NCBI RefSeq assembly: GCF_907163135.1
Contig: NZ_CAJQUA010000001.1
Location: 697,001 to 761,000, forward strand
Direction of reading: 5' to 3'
Length of the DNA stretch: 64,000 nucleotides
Source of the DNA: Brachymonas denitrificans
GTDB taxonomy: Bacteria; Pseudomonadota; Gammaproteobacteria; Burkholderiales; Burkholderiaceae_C
In this document: positions 18,496 through 27,638 of the stretch, in pieces
Numbering within the stretch: position 1 is the first letter of the stretch
Layout of the letters: each line of letters starts with the position of its first letter
Program-made: the position numbers and the translations under genes
The notes under the pieces: model-generated
What the model was told of the DNA's origin: nothing
The model's database searches: none
Seen by the model: the letters and a program-made list of their open reading frames with translations, nothing else

Positions 18496-20370
18496 ATGAC
18501 AGCGCAAGCATTGCCCGACTTCGCGCTGGACGTGCGCGGGGTGTACAAGCGCTTTGGCGGCCGCAAGGGCGAGCCCGAAGTGCATGCACTGGCCGACGTG
18601 AGCCTGCAGGTGCCGCATGGCAGCCTGGTGGCGCTGGTCGGGCCGGACGGTGCAGGCAAAACCACGCTGCTGCGGCTGGCTGCGGCGCTGATGCCGGCTG
18701 ATGGGGGCACGTTGCGCGTGCTCGGGCTCGATCCTGCCACGCAGTCGCAGCAGGTGCAGGACCGTATCAGCTACATGCCGCAGCGTTTCGGCCTGTATGA
18801 AGATCTGACGGTGCAGGAGAACCTCGATCTGTATGCCGACCTGCACGGGGTGCCGCTGGACGAGCGGCGCCGTCGCTATGAGCGCTTGCTTCACATGACC
18901 GACCTGACGCAGTTCACTGCACGGTTGGCGGGCAAGCTCTCGGGTGGCATGAAGCAGAAGCTGGGTCTGGCCTGCACGCTGGTGCGCTCGCCGGAACTGC
19001 TGTTGCTGGATGAGCCTACCGTTGGCGTTGATCCGTTGTCGCGCCGCGAGCTGTGGCAGATCGTGCAGCAGCTGGTGCAGGAGGAAAAGCTGAGCGTGGT
19101 CATCAGTACCTCCTATCTGGATGAAGCAGAGCGTTGCGAGCAGGTGGTGGTGCTGCATCAGGGGCAGGTGCTGGCGCAGGGCAGTCCCGGCGAGTTGCGC
19201 TTGCCGGCGCAGGGGCGTGTGTGGATGGCCAAGCCGCGGCAGGGCTTGCCGGCACGGCTGTTGCAGGCGCAGTTGATGGACTTGTCGGCAACCATGGATG
19301 CCGTGCCGCAGGGCGGCGACGTGCGCTGGTTGCGTGCCGATCGGGTGGATATGGAGCGCGGAGCTGCCGGCTTGCCGGTAGTGGCCGTGGAGCGCGTGCC
19401 GGAAAGGCTGGAAGATGCCTTCATGCTGATGCTGCGCCACAAGGGGGATGCTGGACACGTTGCGAAGGTGGTCGCTGGCGCACCCGCCGAGTCTGGCGTC
19501 GCGCCGGAGCAGGAGTCGTTTTTGAACGGTGTTTCCGCGATGGAGCAACTGGGCGAAGCGGGAGATTCGGGCCCGCATGTACCGCAGCAGACGGGTTCTG
19601 CAGTGATCGAAGTGCATGATCTGGTGCGCCGCTTTGGCGATTTCGTTGCGGTGGACCATACGACTTTCGAGGTGCATCGCGGCGAGATATTCGGCCTGCT
19701 CGGCCCGAACGGTGCCGGCAAGACGACCACCTTCCGCATGCTCTGTGGCTTGCTGCCAGCCAGCAGTGGCAGCTTGCGTGTGGCAGGTGTGGACCTGCGC
19801 ACCGCCCGCGCAGAGGCGCGCCGCCACGTCGGCTACGTGGCGCAGAAGTTCTCCCTGTATGGCGACCAGACGGTGCGCGAGAACCTGCAGTTTTTTGGCG
19901 GCGCATATCGCCTGTTTGGCGCAGAGCTGCGCCGGCGCATGGCGGCCGTGGTGGAGGAGTTCGGCTTGCAGGCCCAGCTCGACCAGATGGCCGGCAAGCT
20001 GCCCGGAGGCTACAAGCAGCGCCTGGCCATGGCCGCGGCGCTGCTGCACCAGCCGGACATCCTGTTTCTGGATGAAGCCACCAGCGGCGCCGATCCGCTG
20101 GCGCGTCGCGACTTCTGGCGCCGCATCACGCGGTTGGCGCAAGAGGGTACCACCATCGTGGTGACCACGCATTTCATGGAAGAGGCTGAATACTGCGACC
20201 GCATCCTGATCCAGGATGCCGGGCGGATGCTGGCGCTGGGCACGCCGCGGGCGGTGCGCGAGCAGGCGGCTGCCGGGGGCGCCGCCGTGAGCGACATGGA
20301 CAGCGCCTTCATCGCCATCGTCGAGCAGCGGCGCCGCGAGGCGGGACGGCAGGTGGAGGTGGCGGCATGA
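18496..20370 (+). CDS. ybhF: ABC exporter ATPase with two fused nucleotide-binding domains (YbhF-like)
   Basis: 624 residues with two ATPase domains. The first has Walker A GPDGAGKTT (49-57) and signature LSGGMKQKL near 149; the second has Walker A GPNGAGKTT (403-411) and signature LPGGYKQRL near 502. Between them lies a linker (about 250-365) with an Ala/Glu-rich, low-similarity stretch of about 60 residues. The fused protein would power the two permeases that follow. Its stop overlaps the next start by 4 bases (ATGA), pointing to translational coupling. Slightly longer than E. coli YbhF (578 residues) because of the linker. Confidence 0.9.
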   Translation: MTAQALPDFALDVRGVYKRFGGRKGEPEVHALADVSLQVPHGSLVALVGPDGAGKTTLLRLAAALMPADGGTLRVLGLDPATQSQQVQDRISYMPQRFGLYEDLTVQENLDLYADLHGVPLDERRRRYERLLHMTDLTQFTARLAGKLSGGMKQKLGLACTLVRSPELLLLDEPTVGVDPLSRRELWQIVQQLVQEEKLSVVISTSYLDEAERCEQVVVLHQGQVLAQGSPGELRLPAQGRVWMAKPRQGLPARLLQAQLMDLSATMDAVPQGGDVRWLRADRVDMERGAAGLPVVAVERVPERLEDAFMLMLRHKGDAGHVAKVVAGAPAESGVAPEQESFLNGVSAMEQLGEAGDSGPHVPQQTGSAVIEVHDLVRRFGDFVAVDHTTFEVHRGEIFGLLGPNGAGKTTTFRMLCGLLPASSGSLRVAGVDLRTARAEARRHVGYVAQKFSLYGDQTVRENLQFFGGAYRLFGAELRRRMAAVVEEFGLQAQLDQMAGKLPGGYKQRLAMAAALLHQPDILFLDEATSGADPLARRDFWRRITRLAQEGTTIVVTTHFMEEAEYCDRILIQDAGRMLALGTPRAVREQAAAGGAAVSDMDSAFIAIVEQRRREAGRQVEVAA

Positions 20371-21506
20371 ACGGCTTCTGGCGCCGCCTGTGGGCCCTGG
20401 TGCGCAAGGAGGTGCGCCAGCTGCTGCGCGATCCCGGCAATCTGGGCGTGGGTATGGGGCTGCCCATCATCCTGATCCTGCTGTTCGGCTACGGCCTGTC
20501 GATGGATGTGCGCGATGCGCCGGTGGCGGTGGTGCTGCAGGACAGCTCCTCGGCCAGCCAGGAACTGATCGCGGGCCTGGGCGGCAGCCCCATCCTTCAT
20601 CCGGTGGTGGTGCGCAGCATGGCGCAGGCGGAACAACTGCTCAATGCCCAGCAGGTGGACGCCATCGTGCAGATTCCGCCGGATTATGCGGCCCGCGCGC
20701 AGGCCGGGCAGGGCAGTGCGCAGCTGATCGTCAATGGAGTGGATGCCAACCGCGCGCGGCTGGTGATGGGCTATGTGCACACCGCGCTGTCGCAGGCGGC
20801 CTTGCGCCAGCTGGACCGCTCCGGTGCCGATCCCGCCACGCTGCCCGGGCGCATCGGCCAGGCCGGCATCGAGCCGCGCGTCTGGTTCAACGCGGCCAAC
20901 AGCAGCACCTGGTATCTGGTGCCGGGGCTGGTGGTGATCATCATGACGCTGGTGGGCGCCTTTCTCACCGCGCTGGTAATGGCGCGCGAATGGGAGCGCG
21001 GCACGCTGGAGTCGCTGTTCGTCACGCCGGTGCGGCCGACCGAGATCCTGCTGGGCAAGATCATTCCGTATTTCGGCGTTGGCATGGTGGGCCTGATATT
21101 GTGCATGGGCGCGGCGCGCTGGCTGTTCCATGTGCCGGTGCACGGATCGCTGCCGATCCTGCTGGGTGTGTCGATGCTGTACCTGCTGGTGGCGCTGGGC
21201 ATGGGGCTGGTGATTTCGTCGATCACGCGCAGCCAGTTCCTGGCCAGCCAGCTGGCGCTGCTGCTGAGTTTCCTGCCGGCGCTGATGCTGTCGGGCTTTC
21301 TGTTCGACCTGCGCAGCGTGCCTACAGTGGTGATGCTGATCGGCCAGTTGTTGCCGGCGACTTATTACGTGGAGCTGCTCAAGAACCTGTTCCTGGCCGG
21401 CAATGTCTGGCCGGTGATCCTGAAGAACTCTGCGGTACTGCTGGGCTATGCCACGCTGTTCCTGCTGCTCGCGTTGCGGCACACGCGCAAGCAACTGAAA
21501 GGCTAG
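20367..21506 (+). CDS. ybhS: ABC-2 type permease, exporter subunit (YbhS-like)
   Basis: 379 residues. Topology is that of ABC-2 permeases: one N-terminal transmembrane helix (about 25-45), a large periplasmic domain (about 50-180) and five C-terminal helices, with the conserved REWERGTLESL amphipathic segment near 208-218. It overlaps the ATPase gene by 4 bases and precedes a second permease by 3 bases. The two permeases are clear paralogues and probably form a heterodimer. Substrate unknown. Confidence 0.88.
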   Translation: MNGFWRRLWALVRKEVRQLLRDPGNLGVGMGLPIILILLFGYGLSMDVRDAPVAVVLQDSSSASQELIAGLGGSPILHPVVVRSMAQAEQLLNAQQVDAIVQIPPDYAARAQAGQGSAQLIVNGVDANRARLVMGYVHTALSQAALRQLDRSGADPATLPGRIGQAGIEPRVWFNAANSSTWYLVPGLVVIIMTLVGAFLTALVMAREWERGTLESLFVTPVRPTEILLGKIIPYFGVGMVGLILCMGAARWLFHVPVHGSLPILLGVSMLYLLVALGMGLVISSITRSQFLASQLALLLSFLPALMLSGFLFDLRSVPTVVMLIGQLLPATYYVELLKNLFLAGNVWPVILKNSAVLLGYATLFLLLALRHTRKQLKG

Positions 21507-21509
21507 GGC

Positions 21510-22628
21510 ATGCGAGACTGGCTTCTGTCCCTGCTTTATCTGTGCCGCAAGGAGCTGCTGGCCATCGTCAAGGATCCGCGCAGCAGGCTGCTGCTGTTCA
21601 TGCCGGTGATCGTGCAATCGCTGCTGTTCGGCTACGTTGCCACCTACGACATCACGCGCGCCAGCTACGCCTTGCTGGATGAAAGCCGCAGTGCCGAATC
21701 GGCCGCGCTGGTGGCGCGCTTCGAGGGCGGTGGCACCTTTGTGCGCACCGAAAACCTCGCCAATGCCAATGCGATTGCCGATGCGATCACCGACGAGCGC
21801 GTGATGCTGGTCCTGCACATCGGCCCGCGCTTTGCCCAGCAACTGCATGCGGGCGAGACGGCGCCGGTGCAGCTGATTCTGGACGGCCGCAACAGCAACA
21901 CGGCGGCGGTCGCCATGGGCTACGCGCAGGCGGCGGTGCAGTCCTTCAATGCGCAGTGGCGGCAGGACCATGGCGGTGTGGCCGAGCCCTTGCGCATCGA
22001 GACGCGTGCCTGGTTCAACCCGCAACTGGAAACGCGCTGGCAGTTTCTGCCGGGACTGATTGCCACGCTCAGCATCCTGCAGACCTTGCTGCTCACAGCC
22101 ATGTCGGTGGCGCGCGAACGCGAGCAGGGTACCTTCGATCAGCTGCTGGTCACGCCGCTATCGCCCGCGCAGATCATGATCGGCAAGGCCGTGCCGCCGG
22201 TGCTGGCGGGCATGATGCAGGCGATTCTGGTGGTGCTGATCTCGCGCTTCTGGTTCCAGGTGCCGATGGCCGGCAGTCCGGTGGTGCTGCTGCTGGGCGT
22301 GTTCCTGTTTACCCTGGCCAGCGTGGGTATCGGGCTGGCGCTGTCTGCGTTTTCGGCCAATATGCAGCAGGCCATGCTGTATACCTTCCTGCTGATCCTG
22401 CCGATGATCATGCTGTCGGGGCTGGCCACGCCCATCCGGAACATGCCGGAGGCGATGCAGACGCTCACCCTGATCAATCCGGTACGCTATGCGATCGAGC
22501 TGATCCAGCGGGTGTATCTGGAAGGGGCGGGGCTGGCGGCCGTGTGGCGCGATATCTGGCCGCTGATGCTGATGGCGGTGTTGACCTTGCCGGGGGCGGC
22601 CTGGTTGTTCCGGCACCGGATGCAGTGA
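21510..22628 (+). CDS. ybhR: ABC-2 type permease, exporter subunit (YbhR-like)
   Basis: 372 residues, with the same topology as the gene before it: N-terminal helix, periplasmic domain and C-terminal helices, with the parallel REREQGTFDQL segment. Last gene of the operon; convergent fbp begins its terminator about 85 bases downstream. No outer-membrane channel or TetR/CecR-type regulator gene adjoins the operon, unlike E. coli where cecR precedes ybhG, so the outer-membrane partner and regulator must lie elsewhere. Confidence 0.88.
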   Translation: MRDWLLSLLYLCRKELLAIVKDPRSRLLLFMPVIVQSLLFGYVATYDITRASYALLDESRSAESAALVARFEGGGTFVRTENLANANAIADAITDERVMLVLHIGPRFAQQLHAGETAPVQLILDGRNSNTAAVAMGYAQAAVQSFNAQWRQDHGGVAEPLRIETRAWFNPQLETRWQFLPGLIATLSILQTLLLTAMSVAREREQGTFDQLLVTPLSPAQIMIGKAVPPVLAGMMQAILVVLISRFWFQVPMAGSPVVLLLGVFLFTLASVGIGLALSAFSANMQQAMLYTFLLILPMIMLSGLATPIRNMPEAMQTLTLINPVRYAIELIQRVYLEGAGLAAVWRDIWPLMLMAVLTLPGAAWLFRHRMQ

Positions 22629-22713
22629 GGTATTGCACGGTCAGATGACAAGCGCAGCCCGAATCCAGCGTGTGTGGTTCCGCTGGGTTCGGACGGTAGT
22701 CAGAGGCATGAAA

Positions 22714-22740
22714 CAAAAAGGGCCGTCCCAAGACGACCCT
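22714..22740 (-). terminator. Rho-independent terminator of fbp
   Basis: On the minus strand GGGTCGTC / GACGGCCC (8 bp with one G-U pair, 4-base loop) is followed by TTTTTG, 24 bases after the fbp stop. Confidence 0.8.
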
Positions 22741-22763
22741 CTCCTGCGGCTTTCAATAGGCCA

Positions 22764-23795
22764 TCAACCCTGTTGCGCAGCTTCCAGGTGGTACTGCTGC
22801 ACGCGCTCCACCTCGTTCTTGCTGCCCAGAATCACGCTCACGCGCTCGTGCAGCGCGCCGGGCTGCACATCCAGAATGCGCTGTTGGCCGTTCACCGCAG
22901 CGCCGCCGGCCTGTTCCACCAGCCAGCTCATGGGGTTGGCTTCGTACAGCAGGCGCAGCTTGCCCGGCTTGGAGGGCTCGCGCTTGTCCCAGGGGTACAT
23001 GAAGATGCCGCCACGGGTCAGAATGCGGTGCACGTCGGCCACCATGCTGGCCACCCAGCGCATGTTGAAGTCCTTGCCGCGCGGGCCTTCCTTGCCCTGC
23101 AGGCATTCGTCGATGTAGCGCTTGACCGGGGCATCCCAGTGGCGCATGTTGCTCATGTTGATGGAGAACTCTTTGGTGTCTTCCGGAATCTTCACGCAGT
23201 CCTGGGTCAGCACGAAGCTGCCCAGTTCGGTATCGAGCGTGAACATGGCCACGCCGTCACCCACGGTCAGCACCAGCATGGTTTGCGGGCCGTACACGCA
23301 GTAGCCGGCGGCGACCTGCTGGTTGCCGCACTGCAGGAAGTCCTTCTCGCACACCGGGTCGATCAGGGTGGGATCATCATGGTGCTTCTTGAACACCGAG
23401 AAAATGGTGCCGATGCTCACGTTCACGTCGATGTTGCTGGAGCCGTCCAGCGGATCGAACATGAGCAGGTATTCGCCCTGCGGGAAGCGGTTGGGCACCA
23501 CGTAGATGCTGTCCATTTCCTCGGAAGCCATGGCCGCCAGGTGGCCGCCCCATTCGTTGGCCTCGATCAGCACCTCGTTGGCGATGATGTCGAGCTTCTT
23601 CTGCACCTCGCCCTGCACGTTCTCGCTGCCGGCCGTGCCCAGCACCTCGCCCAGCGCACCCTTGTTGACGGCATGGCTGATGCGCTTGCAGGCGCGCGCC
23701 ACCACTTCGAGCAGCAGGCGCAGCTCGGCAGGGATGCGATTGTGCAGGCGTTGTTGTTCGACCAGATAGCGGGTCAGACTGATGCGTGAAGGCAT
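22764..23795 (-). CDS. fbp: Fructose-1,6-bisphosphatase, class I
   Basis: 343 residues. Metal-binding [10 protein letters not shown] (about 115-124) is the class I signature; other blocks are [18 protein letters not shown] and the substrate loop GGIFMYPWD. It hydrolyses fructose 1,6-bisphosphate to fructose 6-phosphate in gluconeogenesis. The ATG at 23795 is 34 bases after phhA's stop, with no terminator between, so it may be the last gene of the hppD-phhB-phhA transcript, which would couple aromatic amino acid use to gluconeogenesis. Ribosome site is weak. No AMP-inhibition features can be judged. Confidence 0.96.
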   Translation of the reverse strand: MPSRISLTRYLVEQQRLHNRIPAELRLLLEVVARACKRISHAVNKGALGEVLGTAGSENVQGEVQKKLDIIANEVLIEANEWGGHLAAMASEEMDSIYVVPNRFPQGEYLLMFDPLDGSSNIDVNVSIGTIFSVFKKHHDDPTLIDPVCEKDFLQCGNQQVAAGYCVYGPQTMLVLTVGDGVAMFTLDTELGSFVLTQDCVKIPEDTKEFSINMSNMRHWDAPVKRYIDECLQGKEGPRGKDFNMRWVASMVADVHRILTRGGIFMYPWDKREPSKPGKLRLLYEANPMSWLVEQAGGAAVNGQQRILDVQPGALHERVSVILGSKNEVERVQQYHLEAAQQG

Positions 23796-23829
23796 GGAGA
23801 ACTCGTTTCAGGTTGGTATAACCCTCCAA

Positions 23830-24750
23830 TTATAAATTTTCCCCACGGCGTGCGGCATGGTAGCTGCCGTCGCCGCGCTGGATCACGCGATCCTGCAGCA
23901 ACACCCTGCCAGGTGCGTATTCCGGCCCTTCGCCCAGGCGCTGGTAGAGCGGCTCGAAATCCACATCGGCCAGGTGCAGCAGGTCGTCCAGACTGTCGAG
24001 CACGAAGTAGCTTTCCTGGAAATCGTCGATGCGGTAATTGGTGCGCATCACGCGTTCCAGCTCGAAGCCGATGCGGTTGGGCGAGGGGCTTTGCACGGCA
24101 AACCGGCTTTCGGTAAAGGACGAGGCGATACCGGCGCCATAGATGCGCGGCGCGCCTTCCTGCATGACCAGGCCGAACTCCACCGTATACCAGTACAACC
24201 GCGCCAGTTGCGGCAGCTTGCCGAGGCTTTGCGCGCGCAGGCCGCCCTGACCGTAGGCCTGGATAAAGTCTGCCATCACCGGGTGCATCAGCATGGGCAC
24301 ATGGCCGAACACGTCGTGGAACACATCGGGCTCTTCCAGATAGTCCAGCTCGTCCGGCTTGCGGATGAAGTTGCCGGATGGAAAACGCCGGTTGGCCAGG
24401 TGGTAGAAAAATACATCGTCCGGCACCAGACCCGGCACGGCCACGATCTGCCAGCCGGTCTTGCGCATCAGCACCTCGCTCAGGCGGCGGAAATCGGGGA
24501 TGCGGTCGGGCTCGAGTGGCAGGGCGCGCATGCCTTGCACGAAGGCATCGCAGGCCAGTTCAGGCAGCAGGCGCGTCTGACGCTCGAACAGGGTCTTCCA
24601 GACGGCGTGCTCGGCTTCGGTATAGGCCGACCAGCCCTGGTCGATGGTCCAGTCGGCACTGGGGGGTGCAGCGGCATCGCCGGCGGCCAGGCCGTGCTTG
24701 GTGCGCACGGGTTCGGCACCGGAATAGCTTGCGGGTCGGGGCTCCATCAT
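23830..24750 (-). CDS. phhA: Phenylalanine 4-monooxygenase
   Basis: 306 residues, single catalytic domain as in bacterial enzymes. The iron ligands of the family are present: H145 and H150 in HDVFGH and E191 in TVEFGL, with the same 41-residue spacing as in Chromobacterium. It hydroxylates phenylalanine to tyrosine with tetrahydropterin and oxygen. It follows phhB (32-base gap), whose product recycles the pterin, and hppD, which acts further down the tyrosine route. Two adjacent ATGs at 24750 and 24747 make the exact start uncertain by one residue. Confidence 0.96.
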   Translation of the reverse strand: MMEPRPASYSGAEPVRTKHGLAAGDAAAPPSADWTIDQGWSAYTEAEHAVWKTLFERQTRLLPELACDAFVQGMRALPLEPDRIPDFRRLSEVLMRKTGWQIVAVPGLVPDDVFFYHLANRRFPSGNFIRKPDELDYLEEPDVFHDVFGHVPMLMHPVMADFIQAYGQGGLRAQSLGKLPQLARLYWYTVEFGLVMQEGAPRIYGAGIASSFTESRFAVQSPSPNRIGFELERVMRTNYRIDDFQESYFVLDSLDDLLHLADVDFEPLYQRLGEGPEYAPGRVLLQDRVIQRGDGSYHAARRGENL

Positions 24751-24782
24751 GGCAAGCCTCCAGGAAAGAGGGACTCAGTTCA

Positions 24783-25082
24783 TCAGGCGGGCAGCAACTG
24801 CCGTGCCAGGCCATCCGCAATGCGGGCCAGCGTCACGTCGCGCTCGGTCAGGCCGCCCGCGTCGTGCGTGGTCAGCACAATATCCACGCGGTTGTAGACA
24901 TTGCTCCACTCGGGATGGTGGTTCATCTTCTCGGCGTGCAGCGCCAGTTGGGTCATGAAACCGAAGGCCTGCACGAAGTCCGCAAACACGAAGCTGCGGC
25001 TCAGGCAGCCGCCGCGCTCGGAGCTGTAGCTCCAGTCGGGCAGGGCGGCGGAAGCGATCTGGTCGGTGGTCAGGGGTTGCAT
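24783..25082 (-). CDS. phhB: Pterin-4a-carbinolamine dehydratase
   Basis: 99 residues. The family signature is complete: EKMNHHPEW (51-59), Tyr63, THDAGG (72-77) and a downstream Asp, giving the catalytic histidines 55, 56 and 73. It dehydrates the 4a-hydroxy pterin made by phenylalanine hydroxylase so that the cofactor can be re-reduced. Start 25082 has GAGGAG 7 bases upstream. It sits between hppD (22-base gap) and phhA (32-base gap) on one strand. The quinonoid dihydropteridine reductase gene is not in the window. Confidence 0.95.
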   Translation of the reverse strand: MQPLTTDQIASAALPDWSYSSERGGCLSRSFVFADFVQAFGFMTQLALHAEKMNHHPEWSNVYNRVDIVLTTHDAGGLTERDVTLARIADGLARQLLPA

Positions 25083-25104
25083 GGCGTACTCCTCATACTG
25101 GGTT

Positions 25105-26193
25105 TCAGGCAGTGGCTTTTTCGCCGACCACTCCACGCTGGATCTGGTCGCGTTCGATGGACTCGAACAGGGCCTTGAAGTTGCCCTCGCCAAAGCCTTC
25201 GTCGCCCTTGCGCTGGATGAACTCGAAGAACACCGGGCCGCCGAACTGCGTCTGCGAGAAGATCTGCAGCAGCAGGCGGCGCTGGCCTTCGCCCGTGCTG
25301 CCATCGAGCAGAATGCCGCGAGCCTGCAGCTCGGCCGGGTTTTCGCCGTGGCCGGGCAGGCGCTCGTCCAGCATCTGGTAGTAGGTGGCGGGCGGGGCCG
25401 TCATCAGCTCCACGCCGGCCTTGCGCAGCGCGTCCACGCTGGGCAGCAGGTCGTCCGTCAGCAGGGCGATGTGCTGGATTCCCTCGCCGTTGAACTGCAT
25501 CAGGAATTCCTCGATCTGGCCGCCGCCCTTGGACGATTCCTCGTTCAGCGGAATACGGATCAGGCCGTCCGGCGCCGTCATGGCCTTGGAGGTCAGGCCG
25601 GTGTATTCGCCCTTGATGTCAAAGTAGCGGATCTCGCGGAAGTTGAACAGCTTCTCGTAGAACTTGGCCCAGTATTCCATGCGGCCGCGGTACACGTTGT
25701 GCGTCAGGTGGTCGATCAGGCGGAAGCCATGGCCCTTCGGATGGCGGTCGACGCCTTCATGGAAGACGAAGTCGATGTCGTAGATGGATTTGCCATCCTC
25801 GAAGCGGTCGATCAGATAGAGCGGGGCGCCACCAATGCCCTTGATGGCAGGCAGCTTCAGCTCCATCGGGCCGGTAGGAATGTCCACCGGCTGCGCGCCC
25901 AGCTCCAGCGCGCGCTGGTAGGCGTGGTGCGAATCCTTCACGCGGAAGGCCATGCCGCAGGCGCTGGCGCCATGCTCGGCGGCGAAATAGGCGCCGACGC
26001 TGCGCGGTTCGCGGTTGACGATGAAGTTGATGTCACCCTGGCGGTACAGCACCACATCCTTGGAGCGGTGTTTCGCCACTTCGGTAAATCCCATGCTCTC
26101 CAGCACGGGCTCGATCACGCCCGGCGTGGGCGATGCGAACTCCACGAATTCGAACCCCATCAGGCCCATCGGGTTGTCGAAAAGATCTGCCAT
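25105..26193 (-). CDS. hppD: 4-hydroxyphenylpyruvate dioxygenase
   Basis: 362 residues, two vicinal-oxygen-chelate domains. The iron ligands are visible as H162, H241 and E324, matching the 161/240/322 set of Pseudomonas HppD. It converts 4-hydroxyphenylpyruvate to homogentisate in tyrosine breakdown. The start at 26193 is supported by CAGGAG upstream; a very long open frame continues upstream but is only an artefact of GC-rich sequence. First gene of the operon hppD-phhB-phhA, divergent from an Lrp/AsnC regulator. TyrB at 62 kb can supply its substrate; homogentisate dioxygenase genes are not in the window. Confidence 0.96.
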   Translation of the reverse strand: MADLFDNPMGLMGFEFVEFASPTPGVIEPVLESMGFTEVAKHRSKDVVLYRQGDINFIVNREPRSVGAYFAAEHGASACGMAFRVKDSHHAYQRALELGAQPVDIPTGPMELKLPAIKGIGGAPLYLIDRFEDGKSIYDIDFVFHEGVDRHPKGHGFRLIDHLTHNVYRGRMEYWAKFYEKLFNFREIRYFDIKGEYTGLTSKAMTAPDGLIRIPLNEESSKGGGQIEEFLMQFNGEGIQHIALLTDDLLPSVDALRKAGVELMTAPPATYYQMLDERLPGHGENPAELQARGILLDGSTGEGQRRLLLQIFSQTQFGGPVFFEFIQRKGDEGFGEGNFKALFESIERDQIQRGVVGEKATA

Positions 26194-26361
26194 TGTTGTC
26201 TCCTGCTTTTGTGTTTTGCCTAGTGTGCATGCGTCTGGCGATGCGAATGGGTGGCATTCGCTGCACGAACCTATGCACTGTAGGGGTATGGGCGCGCAGG
26301 ATTGTTGCAAAATCCATCGTGAATGCTGTGCGGATTGCAGATTTCCTGCATAATTCGTCGT

Positions 26362-26844
26362 ATGGGCAACGAATCCGATATCGACAATATCGACAGGCGC
26401 ATTCTTCGTGCACTGCAGCAAGACGGGCGCATGACCTTCGATCAGCTTGCAGAGCAGGTGCAACTGTCGCCTTCGGCCGCCTTGCGCCGCGTGCGCAAGC
26501 TGGAGGAGGGCGGTGCCATCGACGGCTACGTGGCCGTGCTGGATCCGGCCCGCGTCGGTCTGGGCCTGACCGCCTATCTCAACGTGCGCATCGCCCGCCA
26601 GCCCGACAGCCAGCGGCGCGACCCGATGGAATCCTTCCGCGCTGCCGTGCAGACCTGGCCGGAGGTGGTCGAATGCGCGGCGCTCTCGGGCGAAATGGAC
26701 TATCTGTTGCGCGTGGTGGTGGCCGACATGCAGCACTATTCCCGCTTCGTGCTGGAAACCCTGCTCAAGCATCCCAGCGTGCAGGATTGCCGTACCAGCT
26801 TCGTGCTGGACTGGGTCAAGCGCACCACGGCACTGCCGGTGTGA
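26362..26844 (+). CDS. Lrp/AsnC family transcriptional regulator, divergent from hppD
   Basis: 160 residues. An N-terminal winged helix-turn-helix ([15 protein letters not shown]..., about 5-60, with [17 protein letters not shown] as recognition part) is followed by a RAM ligand-binding domain (about 70-150). Lrp/AsnC proteins sense amino acids and often regulate the divergent operon; here the natural target is hppD-phhB-phhA, with phenylalanine or tyrosine as likely effector (inference). ATG 26362 has no clear ribosome site, so a leaderless or weak start is possible; an in-frame start 13 codons upstream has poor family fit. The 168-base divergent region holds both promoters. Confidence 0.87.
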   Translation: MGNESDIDNIDRRILRALQQDGRMTFDQLAEQVQLSPSAALRRVRKLEEGGAIDGYVAVLDPARVGLGLTAYLNVRIARQPDSQRRDPMESFRAAVQTWPEVVECAALSGEMDYLLRVVVADMQHYSRFVLETLLKHPSVQDCRTSFVLDWVKRTTALPV

Positions 26845-26853
26845 GTGGCGGCC

Positions 26854-26882
26854 TTGACAGCTAGGTACGAAAGATGTAAAAT
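26854..26882 (+). promoter_or_regulatory. Strong sigma-70 promoter for infA
   Basis: TTGACA (26854-26859), a 17-base spacer and TAAAAT (26877-26882). This is one of the best consensus matches in the window. Predicted start near 26889, immediately after the Lrp gene stop at 26844. Confidence 0.75.
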
Positions 26883-26888
26883 TTAAAG

Positions 26889-27199
26889 ATACCGCGTATT
26901 GCAGCGCCGATTGAGGCGGCATGCAAGCGGTGTGCCGCGCCATTGCGCGCATGAACCACAGATCGGGAAGCGCCACCTTCTCCATCCGTTTGGCGCGTTT
27001 CACGCACCGCCAACCCTGATTCCGCACACCGTCGCGCGCCGGCCCTGCACCACGCATTGCTGCAGCGGCCATCATGTGTTTACCCGTTTTTCCATTGGCT
27101 GCCTGCAATTCGGCTGAGAGCGGCAATGGATGGTTTTCGCCGGCCCGTGCCCACAAAGCGCTGCCCGGCCAGTTTTCAAGCATAGGCAAGGAGGTAACT
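26889..27199 (+). other. Long (about 310-base) 5' leader of infA
   Basis: No convincing ORF is seen between the strong promoter and the infA ribosome site (AAGGAGG, 27187-27193 region). The stretch is GC-rich with several short inverted repeats (for example GCGCGC and GGCGG/CCGCC segments). Such a length is unusual for a gene of 86 codons and suggests RNA-level control or a processed small RNA. Function unknown. Confidence 0.45.
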
Positions 27200-27460
27200 A
27201 TGGCCAAGGAAGATTTGATCGAGATGGAAGGCAAGGTCGACGAGGTCCTGCCCGATTCGCGCTATCGCGTCACGCTGGAAAATGGTCACCCCATCATTGC
27301 CTACTCCAGCGGCAAGATGCGCAAGCACCACATCCGCATTCTGGCAGGCGATACCGTGCTGCTGGAGCTGTCGCCCTACGATCTGGACAAGGGCCGCATC
27401 ACCTTCCGTCGCCTGGAGCCGCGCTCCGGTGGTGGCGGTGGCGCTCCGCGTCGTCGTTGA
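27200..27460 (+). CDS. infA: Translation initiation factor IF-1, extended C-terminal form
   Basis: 86 residues, against 72 in E. coli. The S1-type OB fold is intact ([53 protein letters not shown]). The extra tail after FRRLEPR is Gly-rich and ends in RRR. Many Burkholderiales carry two infA genes; this looks like the stand-alone copy, not the one in the ribosomal-protein cluster. AAGGAGG lies 6 bases before the ATG. It is behind a strong promoter, a long leader and ahead of a strong terminator, so it is a monocistronic, highly expressed unit. Confidence 0.94.
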   Translation: MAKEDLIEMEGKVDEVLPDSRYRVTLENGHPIIAYSSGKMRKHHIRILAGDTVLLELSPYDLDKGRITFRRLEPRSGGGGGAPRRR

Positions 27461-27491
27461 TCGCTTCAGCGCAGGGATACACTGCGCAAGC

Positions 27492-27524
27492 AAATGGCCC
27501 GAAAAATTCCGGGCCATTTTTTTT
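27492..27524 (+). terminator. Rho-independent terminator of infA
   Basis: AAATGGCCCG / CGGGCCATTT (10 bp perfect stem, 8-base loop) followed by TTTTTTTT, 31 bases after the infA stop. Confidence 0.92.
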
Positions 27525-27638
27525 CAGGTTTCCAGCCATGGCTGGCTTGACGCCAGGAGGGGCAAGGGCGGAGCGCGCAGCAAGTCCGATGGAGCTTGTC
27601 CCTTGAACGCTCACCAATGACGCTGGCTCGTTACCCCC

